A stretch of DNA of 64,000 nucleotides from Conoideocrella luteorostrata (taxonomy: Eukaryota > Ascomycota > Sordariomycetes > Hypocreales > Clavicipitaceae). The notes beneath the pieces are model-generated. The model was not told the DNA's origin. It was given only the letters and a program-made list of their open reading frames with translations, and did no database searches. This document shows, one piece after another, positions 1-11,163 of the stretch. Location: contig JASWJB010000064.1 of the NCBI GenBank assembly GCA_032433595.1, forward strand, positions 100,876 through 164,875. The letters run 5' to 3'. The position numbers and the translations under genes are program-made. Position 1 is the first letter of the stretch, and each line of letters starts with the position of its first letter.

Positions 1-1
1 A

Positions 2-3000
2 AGATATGACGAGTATTTCTCAGGCATGGACTCACAGTTCAAAATGGTCAAAAACTTACCAGCGTACGCTTGGGACCATGAAGAAGAATACTGGTACGAG
101 TCAAGGCAGGCTCGGGCAACGCGTCTGCGACCAGGGCCTGCCCATGAGCTTCTTGGCCATCTGACGCCAGATAGCACCCCCCAGGACATGCGATGGAGGA
201 ACATCTTGCGCTTTCCAGAGGTGCCGTGGCTTACCAACCACAAACTTCAAGATGTGGCCGTGTTTCCTGCCACTGGATACATTGTCAGCGTTCTTGAGGC
301 AGCACTCTTTGTTAGCTTGGGCTCCCCTGTCAAATATATTGTACTGTCCGAAATTGAAATTCATTCGGCACTAGTGTTTGAGAGCGATGATGCCAACGTT
401 GAAATTCTGCTTTCCATGACAGATATCAAGCGCAACGGGACCGAGTCCATTGAAACTACTTTCAAGTATCACGCCACTTCTGGAAGAGACACTGACTTGC
501 CGGAGATCAAATGTAGTGGTCATGTGTCGATTCAGTTGGGCAATCCATCTTTGAGCAGTCTGCCATCTCGCCCACCACGCCAGTCAAACTTAAAACCAGT
601 TCGCAAGGAGGAATTTTATAAATTGATGACGCAGCTGGAATACGGATATAGTGGTCAATTTGCGACCCTCAACAGCATTGAGCGCAAGCTAGGCGCTGTT
701 ACTGGGGTTGTTGATGTAATTGAGCCGACTAATTTACTCATACATCCTGGAGTGCTTGACACTGCCCTTGTAAGTTCAAGAATCACTGATCAGATCACAG
801 TGAAGTCAGAAAAGGCATTAACACATCAAACTTGACTTAGCATTCCATATTATTGTCACATACAGCACCCGACGACGGAGAATACTCGGAGCTCCATATT
901 CCTCGCTACCTTCGAACATTCACTGTTAACCCAAGCCTTTGCACAATAGCAAGAGACACGCAAACTTCCTTGGCCATCAATACCGTACAGTCGATGCCAT
1001 ACCCTTATCCACGTCCCAATATGATCTGCGATGTTGATATATACCCAGAGCACGGACAGAATGCCATGATCCAAGCTCAAGGATTGGAATGTGTACGTAT
1101 CTCGAAGAACACTGCTGCCGACGACGTTGAACTCTTCTCCGATATCATATGGGACGTCGCCGAACCAGATCTACAGCTCATACAGTCTGGCCCAGACCTG
1201 TGCACAGCTAAACTAGAGATTCTTATTGAAAGGGCTGCTGGTGTGATCATGAAATACTTGCAAAAGAACCATAACCAGTCTGCACGTCTTGCCAGCACAA
1301 TCCGCGAGTATCTATTCCATCACTCGCGTGTATTAGAGATGTTGTCAGATACTCTGGAGGATATCCGCAACGAAGGAGTCGAGTATCTGGAAGTGACGGA
1401 TATAAAGCGCATCTTTGAATTGGGGGAAAAATTAACAAACATTTTGCTTAATAAAGGGGCTGATATAACCAGTTCAGTCGTATCTGTACAGGAGGATAAT
1501 TGGTTTTCTCAAAGCCCTGTTGTTGCCAAATTTACTCGACATCTTGGTCTAGCCGCAAAGCAGCTGGCACATCGAAATCCTCGTATGAACATTATCGAGA
1601 TCGCCACGAAAGCAGACACAGCCCGAGTCACTACCAAGACAGTAATTGATACAATAGGTTCAACGTTGGCGACTTATACCGTCCTCGATGCTAATGCGAC
1701 CTCTGTAGAGGGATATGAGGAGGTCTCAAAGTCGCTTCTGAATAGTGGTGTCACTATTAAGCAAGCGGATATTTCTTCTGATTCCAGCTGGGGACGAGAG
1801 CTTACCGAACAATTGTACGACTTGATGATTGTGTCTATTGAAATATGCAGCGTTCCAGACCTACGCTCAGCACTGCAGAATATGCGTCGCTTAATCCGGC
1901 CTGGAGGGCATCTTTTAATGTTACTACCATGTCCGGAATCGGCATTCAGTGTGCTATTCAATGCCTACCCACAGTTTTGGCTTGATGGTAGCAGTGCTTT
2001 GTCAGAGACACAGCCAGTCTTAACAGCAACAAAGTGGGATAACTTCCTCCGACAAGCTGGTTACTCAGGCATAGACAGCAGCACTGCCAACAACTCTTCT
2101 AAAGCTCCATTTTCTATCACAATATCACAAGCCATAGACAGCCGCATAAACATCCTTCGCGATCCACTAACACTTTCCGGCAACGAAGAAAAATGGGAAT
2201 TCAAATTCCAGAATCTCATCATATTGAATGCAAAGGGAGACGAGAAAAATGATATTTTTTACCAGTTACCCGATATTCTTACTCGTTACTTCGACAAGAT
2301 CAACGTGATATCGTCTATAACGGAGGTATTAACAACGAACATTTCTCTAGACAACGCCACGTTCTTGAGTTTGGCGGATATTGAGGGCTCGCTCTTCGCC
2401 AACCTTAATGAAAGTATTTGGATCGCTTTGAGAACGGTGTTGCTCAAAGTACAAACTCTAATGTGGGTGACGAACGACTGTGTTGGTGACAATAGTCATG
2501 CAAACATGATTCTTGGCTTAGTTCGAAGCGCGGCCAGAGACAACCCGACACTCGACTACTTGCTCCTTGACGTTGAAAGCACTAAAAACTTAGAGCATAC
2601 CACTATTGCAAGGACTCTACTGCGACATAAACTTCTTGGTCATTGGCGACAAAGAGATGAAAATATAACTATTCCTTTGGAGAATGAGCTGCTCATCAAC
2701 AAAGACGGAAAGCTCATAATCCCTCGTCTCATCGCCAATACGGAATTGAACAACAGATACAACTCTAATTACAGGCAGTTTTCTACCATCAAGAGTCTTC
2801 AAGATGTACAGAATCTCTGTCTAGCGACCTCCGATTTGGGCTGGGACGTTATGGAAACACCGCAATGTTCCACTCCAAACACAGAATCCGCCTTCCTGCA
2901 ACTCCGATGTACCCACTCGCTCCTTTCATCTCTTAGGATTACTGATTATGAATTCATGTTTTTGATGCTTGGACGGGATAGTATCAGCAATGACTTGATG

Positions 3001-5529
3001 GTGTATCTATCACCCAAAAATTGTCTGGTGGCAAATGCCCCCAAAGATCTCTCAGTGTGTGTGACCGTATCTGCGGGCTTAGAGGAAGCGATATTGACAC
3101 TAGTTGCATATCACCTACTTGCGGGACTGGTGCTAGAAGGACTTGCAGAGAATGATCATGTTCTTGCTTATGAGCCTAGTGCTGACTTCTCTTCTATTTT
3201 GTTGAAAGAAGCCAGAGCACTTGGAGTTAAAGTTACAATCGCATCGACAACTGCCAATAAGTCTAAGCTGCCATTCTATGAATGGATTTCAGTACACCAT
3301 GCCGACACACATCGTGTCATTTCAAAGTCGTTCAAAAAGGATTATCTAGCGTTCATTGATATGTCGCCTCATTTGGACAGCGCTGCCCACTATATTCGCT
3401 CATCATTACCAGTTGGGTGCAAATCATACAGTATGGCGTCGTTATTTAGGAATGGGAGTCGAGAATTGTCAAATTCAAGGCGAGCGAACATTGCAAACAA
3501 ATTAGCCAAAGCTGTCGCTATGGCTACGCATAGTCTAACCTCCGATCCCATATCAACTCCCACTACCAGTGTTATTTCCTTAGATCGAATTGGTGAGTAT
3601 AGCCACCATCTCAGCGAATTGACTATTGTCAATTGGTATCAAAGCACCAAATTTCCGGTCACTGTGCGCCCTGTGGAAACTCAAATTGCATTCCGAAAAG
3701 ATCATACGTATTGGCTGGTTGGACTGACGGGAGATCTCGGTTTGTCCTTGTGCGAGTGGATGATACAGCATGGAGCTCGGCACTTTCTCATCACCAGCCG
3801 GCATCCCAACATCCAAGAATCTTGGTTGAACGAGATGAAGGACAGGGGAGCTATAATTGCGATCCATGTCTGTGATGTAACCATAAAAGAACAGATTCAA
3901 GCTGTTTACCAGCAAGCAATGGCTACTTTGCCACCCGTGGCAGGAGTTGCCCAAGGTGCTATGGTGCTTCAGGATGCTGCTCTTCAAGACATGACCTTGG
4001 AAAAGTTTCTCGCCGTCACCAAGCCAAAGGTTGAGGGTAGTATCTACCTAAACGATCTATTCCAAGACAACACACTCGAATTTTTTGTTTTTTTTTCCTC
4101 GATATCCTCTGTGGTTGGCAACTTTGGACAAGCCAACTATGCAGCAGCAAACAGCTTCATGGCAAGCTTAGCAAAAAAGCGCAGACGAAAAAATTTAGCG
4201 GCTTCGATCATGCATATTGGCCCGATCTTCGGTATTGGCTACATCAGCCGTGTTGGCGGAGGAGCTATCATGGGTGAAAATCTTCTTCAGAGAGTTGGAT
4301 CTACTCGCACTTCAGAAAGGCAATTCCACCAGCACTTTGCCGAAGCTGTCTTGGCTGGAAAACCAAACTCGACTGCAGCTAGTATTGAGATTGTTACCGG
4401 CGTGAGAAAGGCTGACTTGCAAAATGGTGAACCAAAACCATGGCTCACGTGGCCGAGGATGAGCCACTTGGTTGCCCCCAATAATGGATCCCATGCTTCA
4501 ATGGCAGGTCGAGAAAAGTTGTCTAGAGTTCCTATCAAAGACCAGATTTCCGAAGCAAATAGTCGGGATCAGGTGTTCGATATTATTTGGGACTCATTTA
4601 CCTGCTTCTTGGGAGCTCATTTCCAAATCAATATCGGCAAATTGAGCAAGGTGGAGCTCGGGAATATGTGCTTTGATCAGATGGGTATCGACTCACTTGC
4701 GGCTGTCGAGATACGTGGATGGCTTATGGCAAACTTGGAAGTAAAGATTCCAGTTTGGACGATATTAAACGGCACATCAGTGAATGAAATTGTCACTACA
4801 GCGTCTGTTGAAATCCCCTCTCGGTTGACACCCAATCTAGACTGTGGTAGTAGCCCCACGATAGAGGGAGACTCAGGTTCGCAGAAATCTTATGACGAGA
4901 AGAGTAGTAATGAAGATTTCAGCCCAGAGACCGAGTTAAGGCCACACAAAATCTTAGACTCAGTCATTATCAAGTCTATCCCAATCTCCTTCACTCAGTC
5001 GAGATTCTATCCGTCGGGTCTTTTCTTAGAAGACAAGGTTGGACTAAATCATATCTTATGGGCTCGAATTCAAGGACAGTTCTCTCCCTATAGGTTGGAG
5101 AAGGCCGTTCAAACTGTCGGGAAACAGCATGAAATTCTTAGGACAGCCTTTTTCAACAGCAAAGACGGGAAACAAATGCAGCACATTATGAAACGCAGTC
5201 GCATGCAACTAGAATACCGAGGTGTTCAGGATGAATCCGAGGTCGCTAATATAGGAGCTTCCATACAGAAGACATATGTGTATGACGTTGCTAGTGGAGA
5301 TACCCTACGAGTGATCCTGCTAAATAGTCAGACAGGAGAGCACTTCTTGATCGTTGGTGCTCATCCACTCGTCTTGGATGCGACATCCCTCATCGAGTTC
5401 TTCAATTTGCTTGCCATTCATTACACGAAGCCTGACATGCCAGCAGCGCCTTTGAAGCAATTTGCGGACGTTTCTGAGCGGCAGAATGCCGATTACGCCC
5501 AAGGAAAGTTCCGGGGCGAGCTTAACTAG
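2..5529 (+). CDS. Highly reducing polyketide synthase, 3' part (DH-MT-ER-KR-ACP-C), ended by an in-frame TAG
   Basis: Reading is open from base 2, so KS and AT lie left of the window. An intron at 770-840 (GTAAGT...TTAG) joins exons in phase. Domains follow in order. DH: catalytic His at 239-241 in NHKLQD, Asp at 758-760 in HPGVLD; the usual Gly of HxxxG is Asp. C-methyltransferase (about 1500-2070): the glycine-rich SAM motif is replaced by IIEIATKADTARVT, so it is probably dead. Enoylreductase-like region (about 2880-3540): degenerate. KR (about 3700-4260): GLTGDLG and an NYAAAN active site with Tyr at 4138-4140. ACP: GIDSL with Ser at 4693-4695. Then the first half of a condensation domain. 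TAG at 5527-5529 stops translation, yet the same frame stays open beyond. Such a KS-to-ACP enzyme with a terminal C domain and no A domain resembles LovB-type synthases (family knowledge). Product unknown; a separate enoylreductase would probably be needed and none is seen. Confidence 0.85.
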
Positions 5530-6340
5530 TGGAAAACGGAGTTCTCAGTTCCTCCACCGCCCCTTCCACTTCTCTCTTTTGCCAAGGTAAATAAACGACC
5601 GAATATTACTTCATATAAGAATGTTCGATCTAGTTGCGTTATCGGACCTGAAACCAGGAGAAAAATTGCAGCTATCTGTCGGGAACAAAGAGTTACCCCG
5701 TTTCATTTCTACTTTGCGGCATTTCGAAGTGTCCTTGTACGATACACTACTGGGGGACAAGACATGACAACAGCAGTTGCGGAGAATGGAAGAGGCTACA
5801 ACGCCGAGGATATGAATGTTCTTGGTTGTTTATATAACATTGTCCTGATTCGCGTCATCGCTGATTCTTCCACGAAATTTACGGACTTGCTCAAAATGAT
5901 ACGGGACAAGACGTACGGTGGCTTAGCCAATTCCAAAATACCTTATCCAATGGTTTCAAAAGAGTAAGTGTAGTCATAAGTCCCGATTATTTGGAAACTT
6001 TGGACTAAAAAGGAGTTGTAGATTGAAACTGCAAGAGTCTGCACCATACATGCCGTTTTTCCAAACATTTATAGACTACCGCATGGGTCAACGCAAGAGA
6101 ATGCCGCTCGGGCCAGGGTGTGCGTTAGAGTTTTTGGAGTTTGATCTCAATCTGCCTTACGATGTATACCTTGATATTATAGACGAACCAGACTTTGATG
6201 GACTGCACCACTTCTTTCTCCGCCAAGCTCTTTTCGATGAAGATGGTGCGGTCGTACTGGCCAGAAGCTACGAGACGCTGATTAAGCGGTTTGCTCAGAA
6301 TCCAGGGCTTACAGTGGGAGAAGTTGAATTGGATGCTTAG
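5530..6340 (+). pseudogene. Rest of the PKS terminal condensation domain, beyond the in-frame stop
   Basis: The frame of the PKS continues uninterrupted after the TAG at 5527-5529, starting with TGG, to an intron at 5964-6021 (GTAAGT...TTGTAG, 58 bp), and then to a TAG at 6338-6340. Splicing keeps the phase. The translated piece looks like the C-terminal half of a fungal condensation domain (for example FFQTFIDYRMG after the intron). No adenylation domain follows; the protein would end here. A downstream ATG at 5764 could give a short orphan protein, but its sequence clearly belongs to the PKS. Either the stop is a recent nonsense mutation or a sequence error, or the PKS now ends early. Confidence 0.75.
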
Positions 6341-7627
6341 TTTTTTCCTGTAGCCTACTATGTCGTCAGGTTGGTGTTTTCTTTGTCGGACGCTATTTGC
6401 TTATGACTTTGGTAAAGTCTTCGCATAAATCTGAGTATATTGGCAGACAGGCAGCTAAGTAAAATGAAGCCGCCAATTTCATAGTACTATAGTGTATATG
6501 CAAGAGTGAGCTAGCTTTCTTATCAGTATGAGACCCTGCGGTGCTTAAGATAGCATTGCACGTTGGGGTTTAAAAAAAGGTAGATCATCTTCGTCAAAAT
6601 AGGTCCGAGAGCTACTTTGTTGGCAAACACCACCACACATGTACACTGGTGTCTGACACGCAACCAGCGACGGTAACTTCAATAGAGCCCTTGTACGTGC
6701 CGAGATCAAATAGTCTGCCAATCGTATCGTAAGAATATGAGCGCGGTTGCCTGTTAATGGCAAGGGATAAGCATAATAACACGGGGACAGCGCTCCCGGC
6801 AAGGATATAATCCAATTCTGAGGGAAGTAAGCAATTTAATTTATGACGACGATGCCTAAGCGTAATTGTTGAGACGAGAATAGCTCCCTGTCAAGCTGAA
6901 CGGTGCCGTAAGCTACGGATACGAGAGGACATTGGCGTTGACTAGTGGAATAACTATTGAACACTTCGGAGGAATTTGGTCATAACCTCGGAAAGGTCAG
7001 AATATGAGATATCCGAAGTCGGAAGGAAAGCAGGCATAAAAGGAAGCATTCTGACGCGTCCGTCAGACAAGAACATCATTACTTTCATCATCGATTATCG
7101 TCAGATATCACAGTCATCAATTGAATCCAATCCATTACTACTAATTTCCATTACACACAATTGCACACAATTGCTCATAACTGCAACAATAATAATGACT
7201 ACCCAAGCAGGCGGGCAAAGACCGATTCATTTAATCTTGACCAAATTGGTTAAGTCCAAGCCTCACGTGAGACGGCATCCACCACAGCAGAAGATCATTT
7301 TCGCCCACAAACTACATTCGCGTAAATGTTTAAGTGTTGCATTTATTTTGCCGACGTTCCTTGCCTAGCGGACACGGTAAGTAACAACTGCAGCAGGGTA
7401 AATCAGTTGCATGTGAGAGACCAAATGGGTGTGGCGTGTCCCTATCAACGGCCCACCAGGGGATTACTGAGGGGTAATGCAACATTGGACGGCTAATTGG
7501 CATAATAAATAGAGCATCCGCACTACCACATCTTTTTCCCACCTTACACACACAATCATTCTCTCCTCTCTTCTGCCGTCATCTTCGCTTAAAAAGTATA
7601 CCTCGAATATCCTGAAAAATATCTACT
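6341..7627. other. Intergenic, PKS to thioesterase, carrying a dispersed repeat
   Basis: No supportable gene. Two blocks (about 6612-6690 and 7235-7305) match blocks near 33.5 and 33.8 kb and look like parts of an old mobile element. The last 100 bases before 7628 are CT-rich, as in fungal 5' leaders, and belong to the thioesterase promoter. Confidence 0.6.
6612..7305. repeat. Dispersed repeat A, copy 1 (decayed mobile element)
   Basis: The left block contains GTCTGACACGCAACCAGCGA, matched at 33531-33550 by GTCTGACACACACCCAGCAA. The right block contains TTGACCAAATTGGTTAAG and, further on, a CACGTGA, both matched at 33810-33843. The two blocks are about 550 bp apart here but about 250 bp in the second copy. 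On the minus strand both left blocks read through the same short peptide, AGCVSD. Order and orientation are kept, so this is one element with a variable middle, perhaps an LTR remnant. The type of element is inference. Confidence 0.5.
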
Positions 7628-8732
7628 ATGGCCAACTCGAAGGACCTTTCGTTTAATGACTCCATCAAGGTAGAGAAGCTTGATTCACATACGTATAAAG
7701 CGAACTTAAGCGGGCTCTTTTGCATTGGCTCTGGTACGTCAAAGCTGAACGTTGGATTTCTTAGCAATCGCTTATGTATCAGGGCGACTGACATATTGCA
7801 CAGTTCCCAATGGAGGGTACACTGCGTCTTGTATGCTGGCCGCCGCGAGCACCCATCTCGCTTCTAGGAAGCAGACAGACACATTTACAACCCATCTCGA
7901 GTATCTAAACCGCACATCGCCAGGCCCTGCAGTCATTACAATCGAAGACATGAAGCTTGGCAAGCAAGTATCCACTCTCCACTTAACGCTCTGGCAGGGC
8001 GATGGCTTGCTTCAACAGGCGCCATGGGTCACCTCAGGCGTGACTCGTCGCATTATGCTTGCCTATACCACCCAAATCAATCTGCGTACATTTACGGGCA
8101 TATCACTGCCCACAGGATATGAGTCTACTGTTGCTGACACAGCTCCGCCACAACCAAATCTAAATACTCTTGATAAAAACGGAGGTGATAAGACCTGGGA
8201 GGAGTCTAAGGTGCCTAAATCAATGATTAAGATAATGTCTTCTCTGGGCAACTGGCGTTTTTTTATTCCCCGGAAAGGACCATTCCAACCAGGGGTTATG
8301 GACTTGTGGCTATGTCTTGCGAACGGCGAGTCTATTACTCAGGCTACTTTGCCTTATGTTGCTGACTCTTTCCCGTATAATCTGCACCTCTTCCTGGTTG
8401 CTCCCGAGTTGCGCGCCATGTTGGAACCCCCCGCTCCAAATAAGTCCGAAGATAGCAAGGCCACCAGCCATCGAGCTAAAACCCAGAAGATGAATGAGGA
8501 CCGTGCTGGTATGTGGTTTCCGACCCTAGTGATGAATCTAGAGAATAAGGCAGCCTTGCCAGAGGAAGGTGTCAAATGGCTTAATATGCGCATTACGTCA
8601 AAGCAAATCAACAATGGCAAGTTTGATCTCGATGTTATTATACGAGACACTGATGGCGAACTAGTCGCCTTAAGCCACCATGTCGCCATGGTTCTGAGCA
8701 TGGCTAGGAACACAGGAAAACCCTCACTGTAG
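7628..8732 (+). CDS. Acyl-CoA thioesterase-like hot-dog protein
   Basis: Two exons, 7628-7733 and 7804-8732, joined over a 70-bp intron (GTACGT...CTGAC...ACAG). Splicing creates the family signature GSVPNGGY near residue 35. About 344 residues, a usual length for fungal double hot-dog thioesterases (4HBT_3/TesB-like). The start ATG is the first in frame and precedes the conserved N-terminal hot-dog strand. Proteins of this family hydrolyse or transfer acyl chains from CoA or carrier proteins and often sit in fungal secondary-metabolite clusters. It follows the PKS on the same strand after about 1.3 kb, so a role in releasing or trimming the polyketide is a reasonable inference but is not shown. 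It is unlike the serine-hydrolase LovG-type esterases. No frame breaks seen. Confidence 0.8.
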
Positions 8733-9123
8733 CATTGAGAGTATGGATAGATAGTTTTTCCCGCTAATTCTTTTATTGCGGAAATAAGACGCAGCCTCTC
8801 CTATTAGCTCAAGATTAGATGCTCTACTTTGTACCGATAATTTCTTATACCTATAAACCCGGACGGCCCCTGTGATGTCGGACTGGCCATGAACAGCAAA
8901 ACTCATTATTATCATGATAAGAGGGTAAGTTGTTGGGGGCAGTGTTGCTGTTCCCCCTCTTTCCTATCTTCTAGGCTATCTTTTCACATGCAAGTGTTGG
9001 GAAGACAGTGCCATCTTGTAATATTTCCTATAGTCATAGTTTGTGTAACATTTTGAGCAATATTTCAAAGCCCATTTTCAGAGTTTTAAGAACGCTCGTC
9101 TCAACTCGTCCCTGCTTCAGTTC
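8733..9123. other. Intergenic between convergent genes
   Basis: This stretch lies between the 3' ends of the thioesterase (+) and the phosphotransferase relic (-). I see no gene or repeat in it. Confidence 0.6.
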
Positions 9124-9903
9124 CTAGGCGAGGTCTCCACCCTCGTCGTCAAATTCGCCTTCGATTGCCATGCGAATCTCTTGCAAGACCTTCTCCAGTA
9201 TTCCGCCACAACAGGCCAGATCACACGCGGCAATGCATAGGTTGTCTGCAATGAGCGACATGCTAGTCACATCTGCCTTGTCTTCCTCCGATGACTCTGA
9301 TACCCATGCTGCAAAGCGGCGATAAATTTGACGGTATTTGACTAAGTCGTTTGGGGAATTTCCTCGACCCTGACTGGCTCCTTTCCGCCCCCCATTGACT
9401 TCTGGTAACGATACATGCCGGGATGCCAGTACCGCGTCAGCCATGCTGGCAGATATAGGTCGCCGGCGCTGTGGGGAACCGTCCGAGTCGATGATGCCTT
9501 GAAGTTCCCCTTCACTAACGAGAAAGTTCTGAATATCAAAATCTGGGTGGGCAAGAACAAACCGCTTCTCAGTCGGTGGCTCAGGTAGCCACTGGACGAG
9601 CTGGCGGAGGAGACACGCAAAACCATCATGGGCTTCCTCGTGGAGATCAAGAGGGAAGGTATAGTGTTAACTTAGAATCGAGCACGGCTTAATAAAGAAA
9701 TAGATAGGCTTGCTGCTGCGATCTTGATGGAGGAACCATCTGTTCAGCATGTCATGTTGATCCATGAAACGCAGAGGATTCATATCCCCCAGCTTGTAGT
9801 CAGAATCGAACAGTGGAGTGCCGGACTTGGTGAAAGAGTAGGCTGAAAGCTGAGACATGGTAGAAGCAATCCCCTGTAATGCTTTTGTCCGGTGTCGATG
9901 CAC
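9124..9903 (-). pseudogene. Aminoglycoside-phosphotransferase (APH) family protein, broken
   Basis: Read on the minus strand, three frame segments line up in order with one fungal APH/kinase-like family. The N-terminal segment (9903 down to about 9673) holds MSQLSAYSFTKSGTPLFDSD and ends at a TAA. After the TAA the same frame goes on into VLAHPDFDIQNFLV and GIIDSDG, the equivalent of the catalytic HxDxxxxN loop and the metal-binding Asp. The next segment (about 9500-9345) is in another frame and holds YLPAWLTRYWHPGMYRY. The last segment, again in another frame, holds SPNDLVKYRQIYRR and continues to 9124. One stop and at least two frameshifts make it a pseudogene. Its 5' part upstream of 9903 is not recognisable. 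Such proteins are small-molecule or protein kinase-like; the substrate is unknown. Confidence 0.7.
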
Positions 9904-10473
9904 GACACTGCTCTTTCAAGGGCTACGAAATATACCAAACCAGACATATCTTATCTCACATTGGAATGGATTGAAAACGAAATCAGCCACAAGATCAGCG
10001 AGGTCGAGATCCGCCGAGTGGAGTGCACATCAAGTGGCTCGTTTACCGTATCGTAATAGTCACGTGGCCAACACTGTCAGTGCCGTTCCCCGCTCCTCCA
10101 CGATTCTCCTCCACATTCTCCGTTGCTTTACTTCATCAGGAATGGCTCAAGAATCAAGGCTGGAAATACTAGCAACGAAAAGTCATATGTTATTACAATG
10201 AATTTTTAACCTCGGTTCTTAACCCACACCAACTACAGCTCGGCGGCTTCTAGCAAATAGGATACAGTAACTGAGAAAAGGGTTCTGCCCAGGACTAAAT
10301 AGTTAGACGCGCAACCAATGCTGAAATCTTAAGTCCCTTAATCCAATCAAGCACGTTTATAAACACAACTTGCCAAACATACTAGAAGACACCAACCAAA
10401 TAGGTAGAGAAACTAGGTTTAGGGTCCATTTGACTAGTGCGTAGCAAAGCCAGACGACTTCTCAACGGGAAAA
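9904..10473. other. Intergenic, possible lost 5' end of the APH relic
   Basis: The minus-strand 5' portion expected of the phosphotransferase should lie here, but no frame gives a convincing match. No repeat recognised. Confidence 0.4.
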
Positions 10474-11163
10474 CTAAGGCCAGTTGCGGCCCTTGAGAAA
10501 TGTCGTCATCTTTGCGGCAAACAAACACGTGTTTTTCTCATCTCCGGCGCGTATGTCAACGTCAAAATGCCATGTGCCGGTCTTGATGAATATACCTGGT
10601 ATAACATTGTCAACAAGGGCAGAGCTATCTCCACTGCTTGGCAGATGGTCAACTTGAACGCCGTCGGCACCGCGAATAACAAGGTGCGCCATGTCGCCAA
10701 CCGGCATTGTCTTAAATGGGAGGGTCGCAGTCCTGCGCTCCTCAGATGTGCCGTCCGAGAAGTTGGCAGAGGCACCCACAATCATGGTCGCATTGGTAAA
10801 AGCACCGTCAGGGAGCCCTAGCTCGGTCTTTTTAGACGCAGGCAGATGGCCAATGAGGTACATGAAGCAGACACGATCACTAGACTTGCAGTTCAGTATT
10901 GATCTCGGCACAACGGCATCAACGCAATTGGGGTCGCCATACGATTCCATCTTGTCTGGAGCGATCTCAAATGATTCAACGACGTAGGCTTGCTCCTCCT
11001 TGGGGACGTGGGCGTAGACGGCTGAATTGTGGCCAGGTACGCTGTTATTATCATCCTGGGACATCATAGCGACACCAGCTAAAAGAGGGACCTGCTTGGC
11101 GGATGTAATTGAGCTGGCAATAGTCAGGGTCGTGGCGGGATAGACCAGGACAGACGATTTCAT
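10474..11163 (-). CDS. Predicted secreted protein of unknown function
   Basis: A single exon of 229 residues. I chose the ATG at 11163 because it opens with a plausible signal peptide (MKSSVLVYPATTLTIASSITSA, residues 1-22). The frame is also open further upstream to 11487, but that extension reads as a CT-rich fungal leader, with a TATAAATA-like box at about 11441-11449 on the minus strand. The mature part contains a few cysteines and NxS/T sites, and ends in a hydrophilic region (DVDIRAGDEKNTCLFAAK). I do not recognise a domain. It is not part of an obvious operon-like group. Secretion is inferred from the N-terminus only. Confidence 0.6.
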   Translation of the reverse strand: MKSSVLVYPATTLTIASSITSAKQVPLLAGVAMMSQDDNNSVPGHNSAVYAHVPKEEQAYVVESFEIAPDKMESYGDPNCVDAVVPRSILNCKSSDRVCFMYLIGHLPASKKTELGLPDGAFTNATMIVGASANFSDGTSEERRTATLPFKTMPVGDMAHLVIRGADGVQVDHLPSSGDSSALVDNVIPGIFIKTGTWHFDVDIRAGDEKNTCLFAAKMTTFLKGRNWP

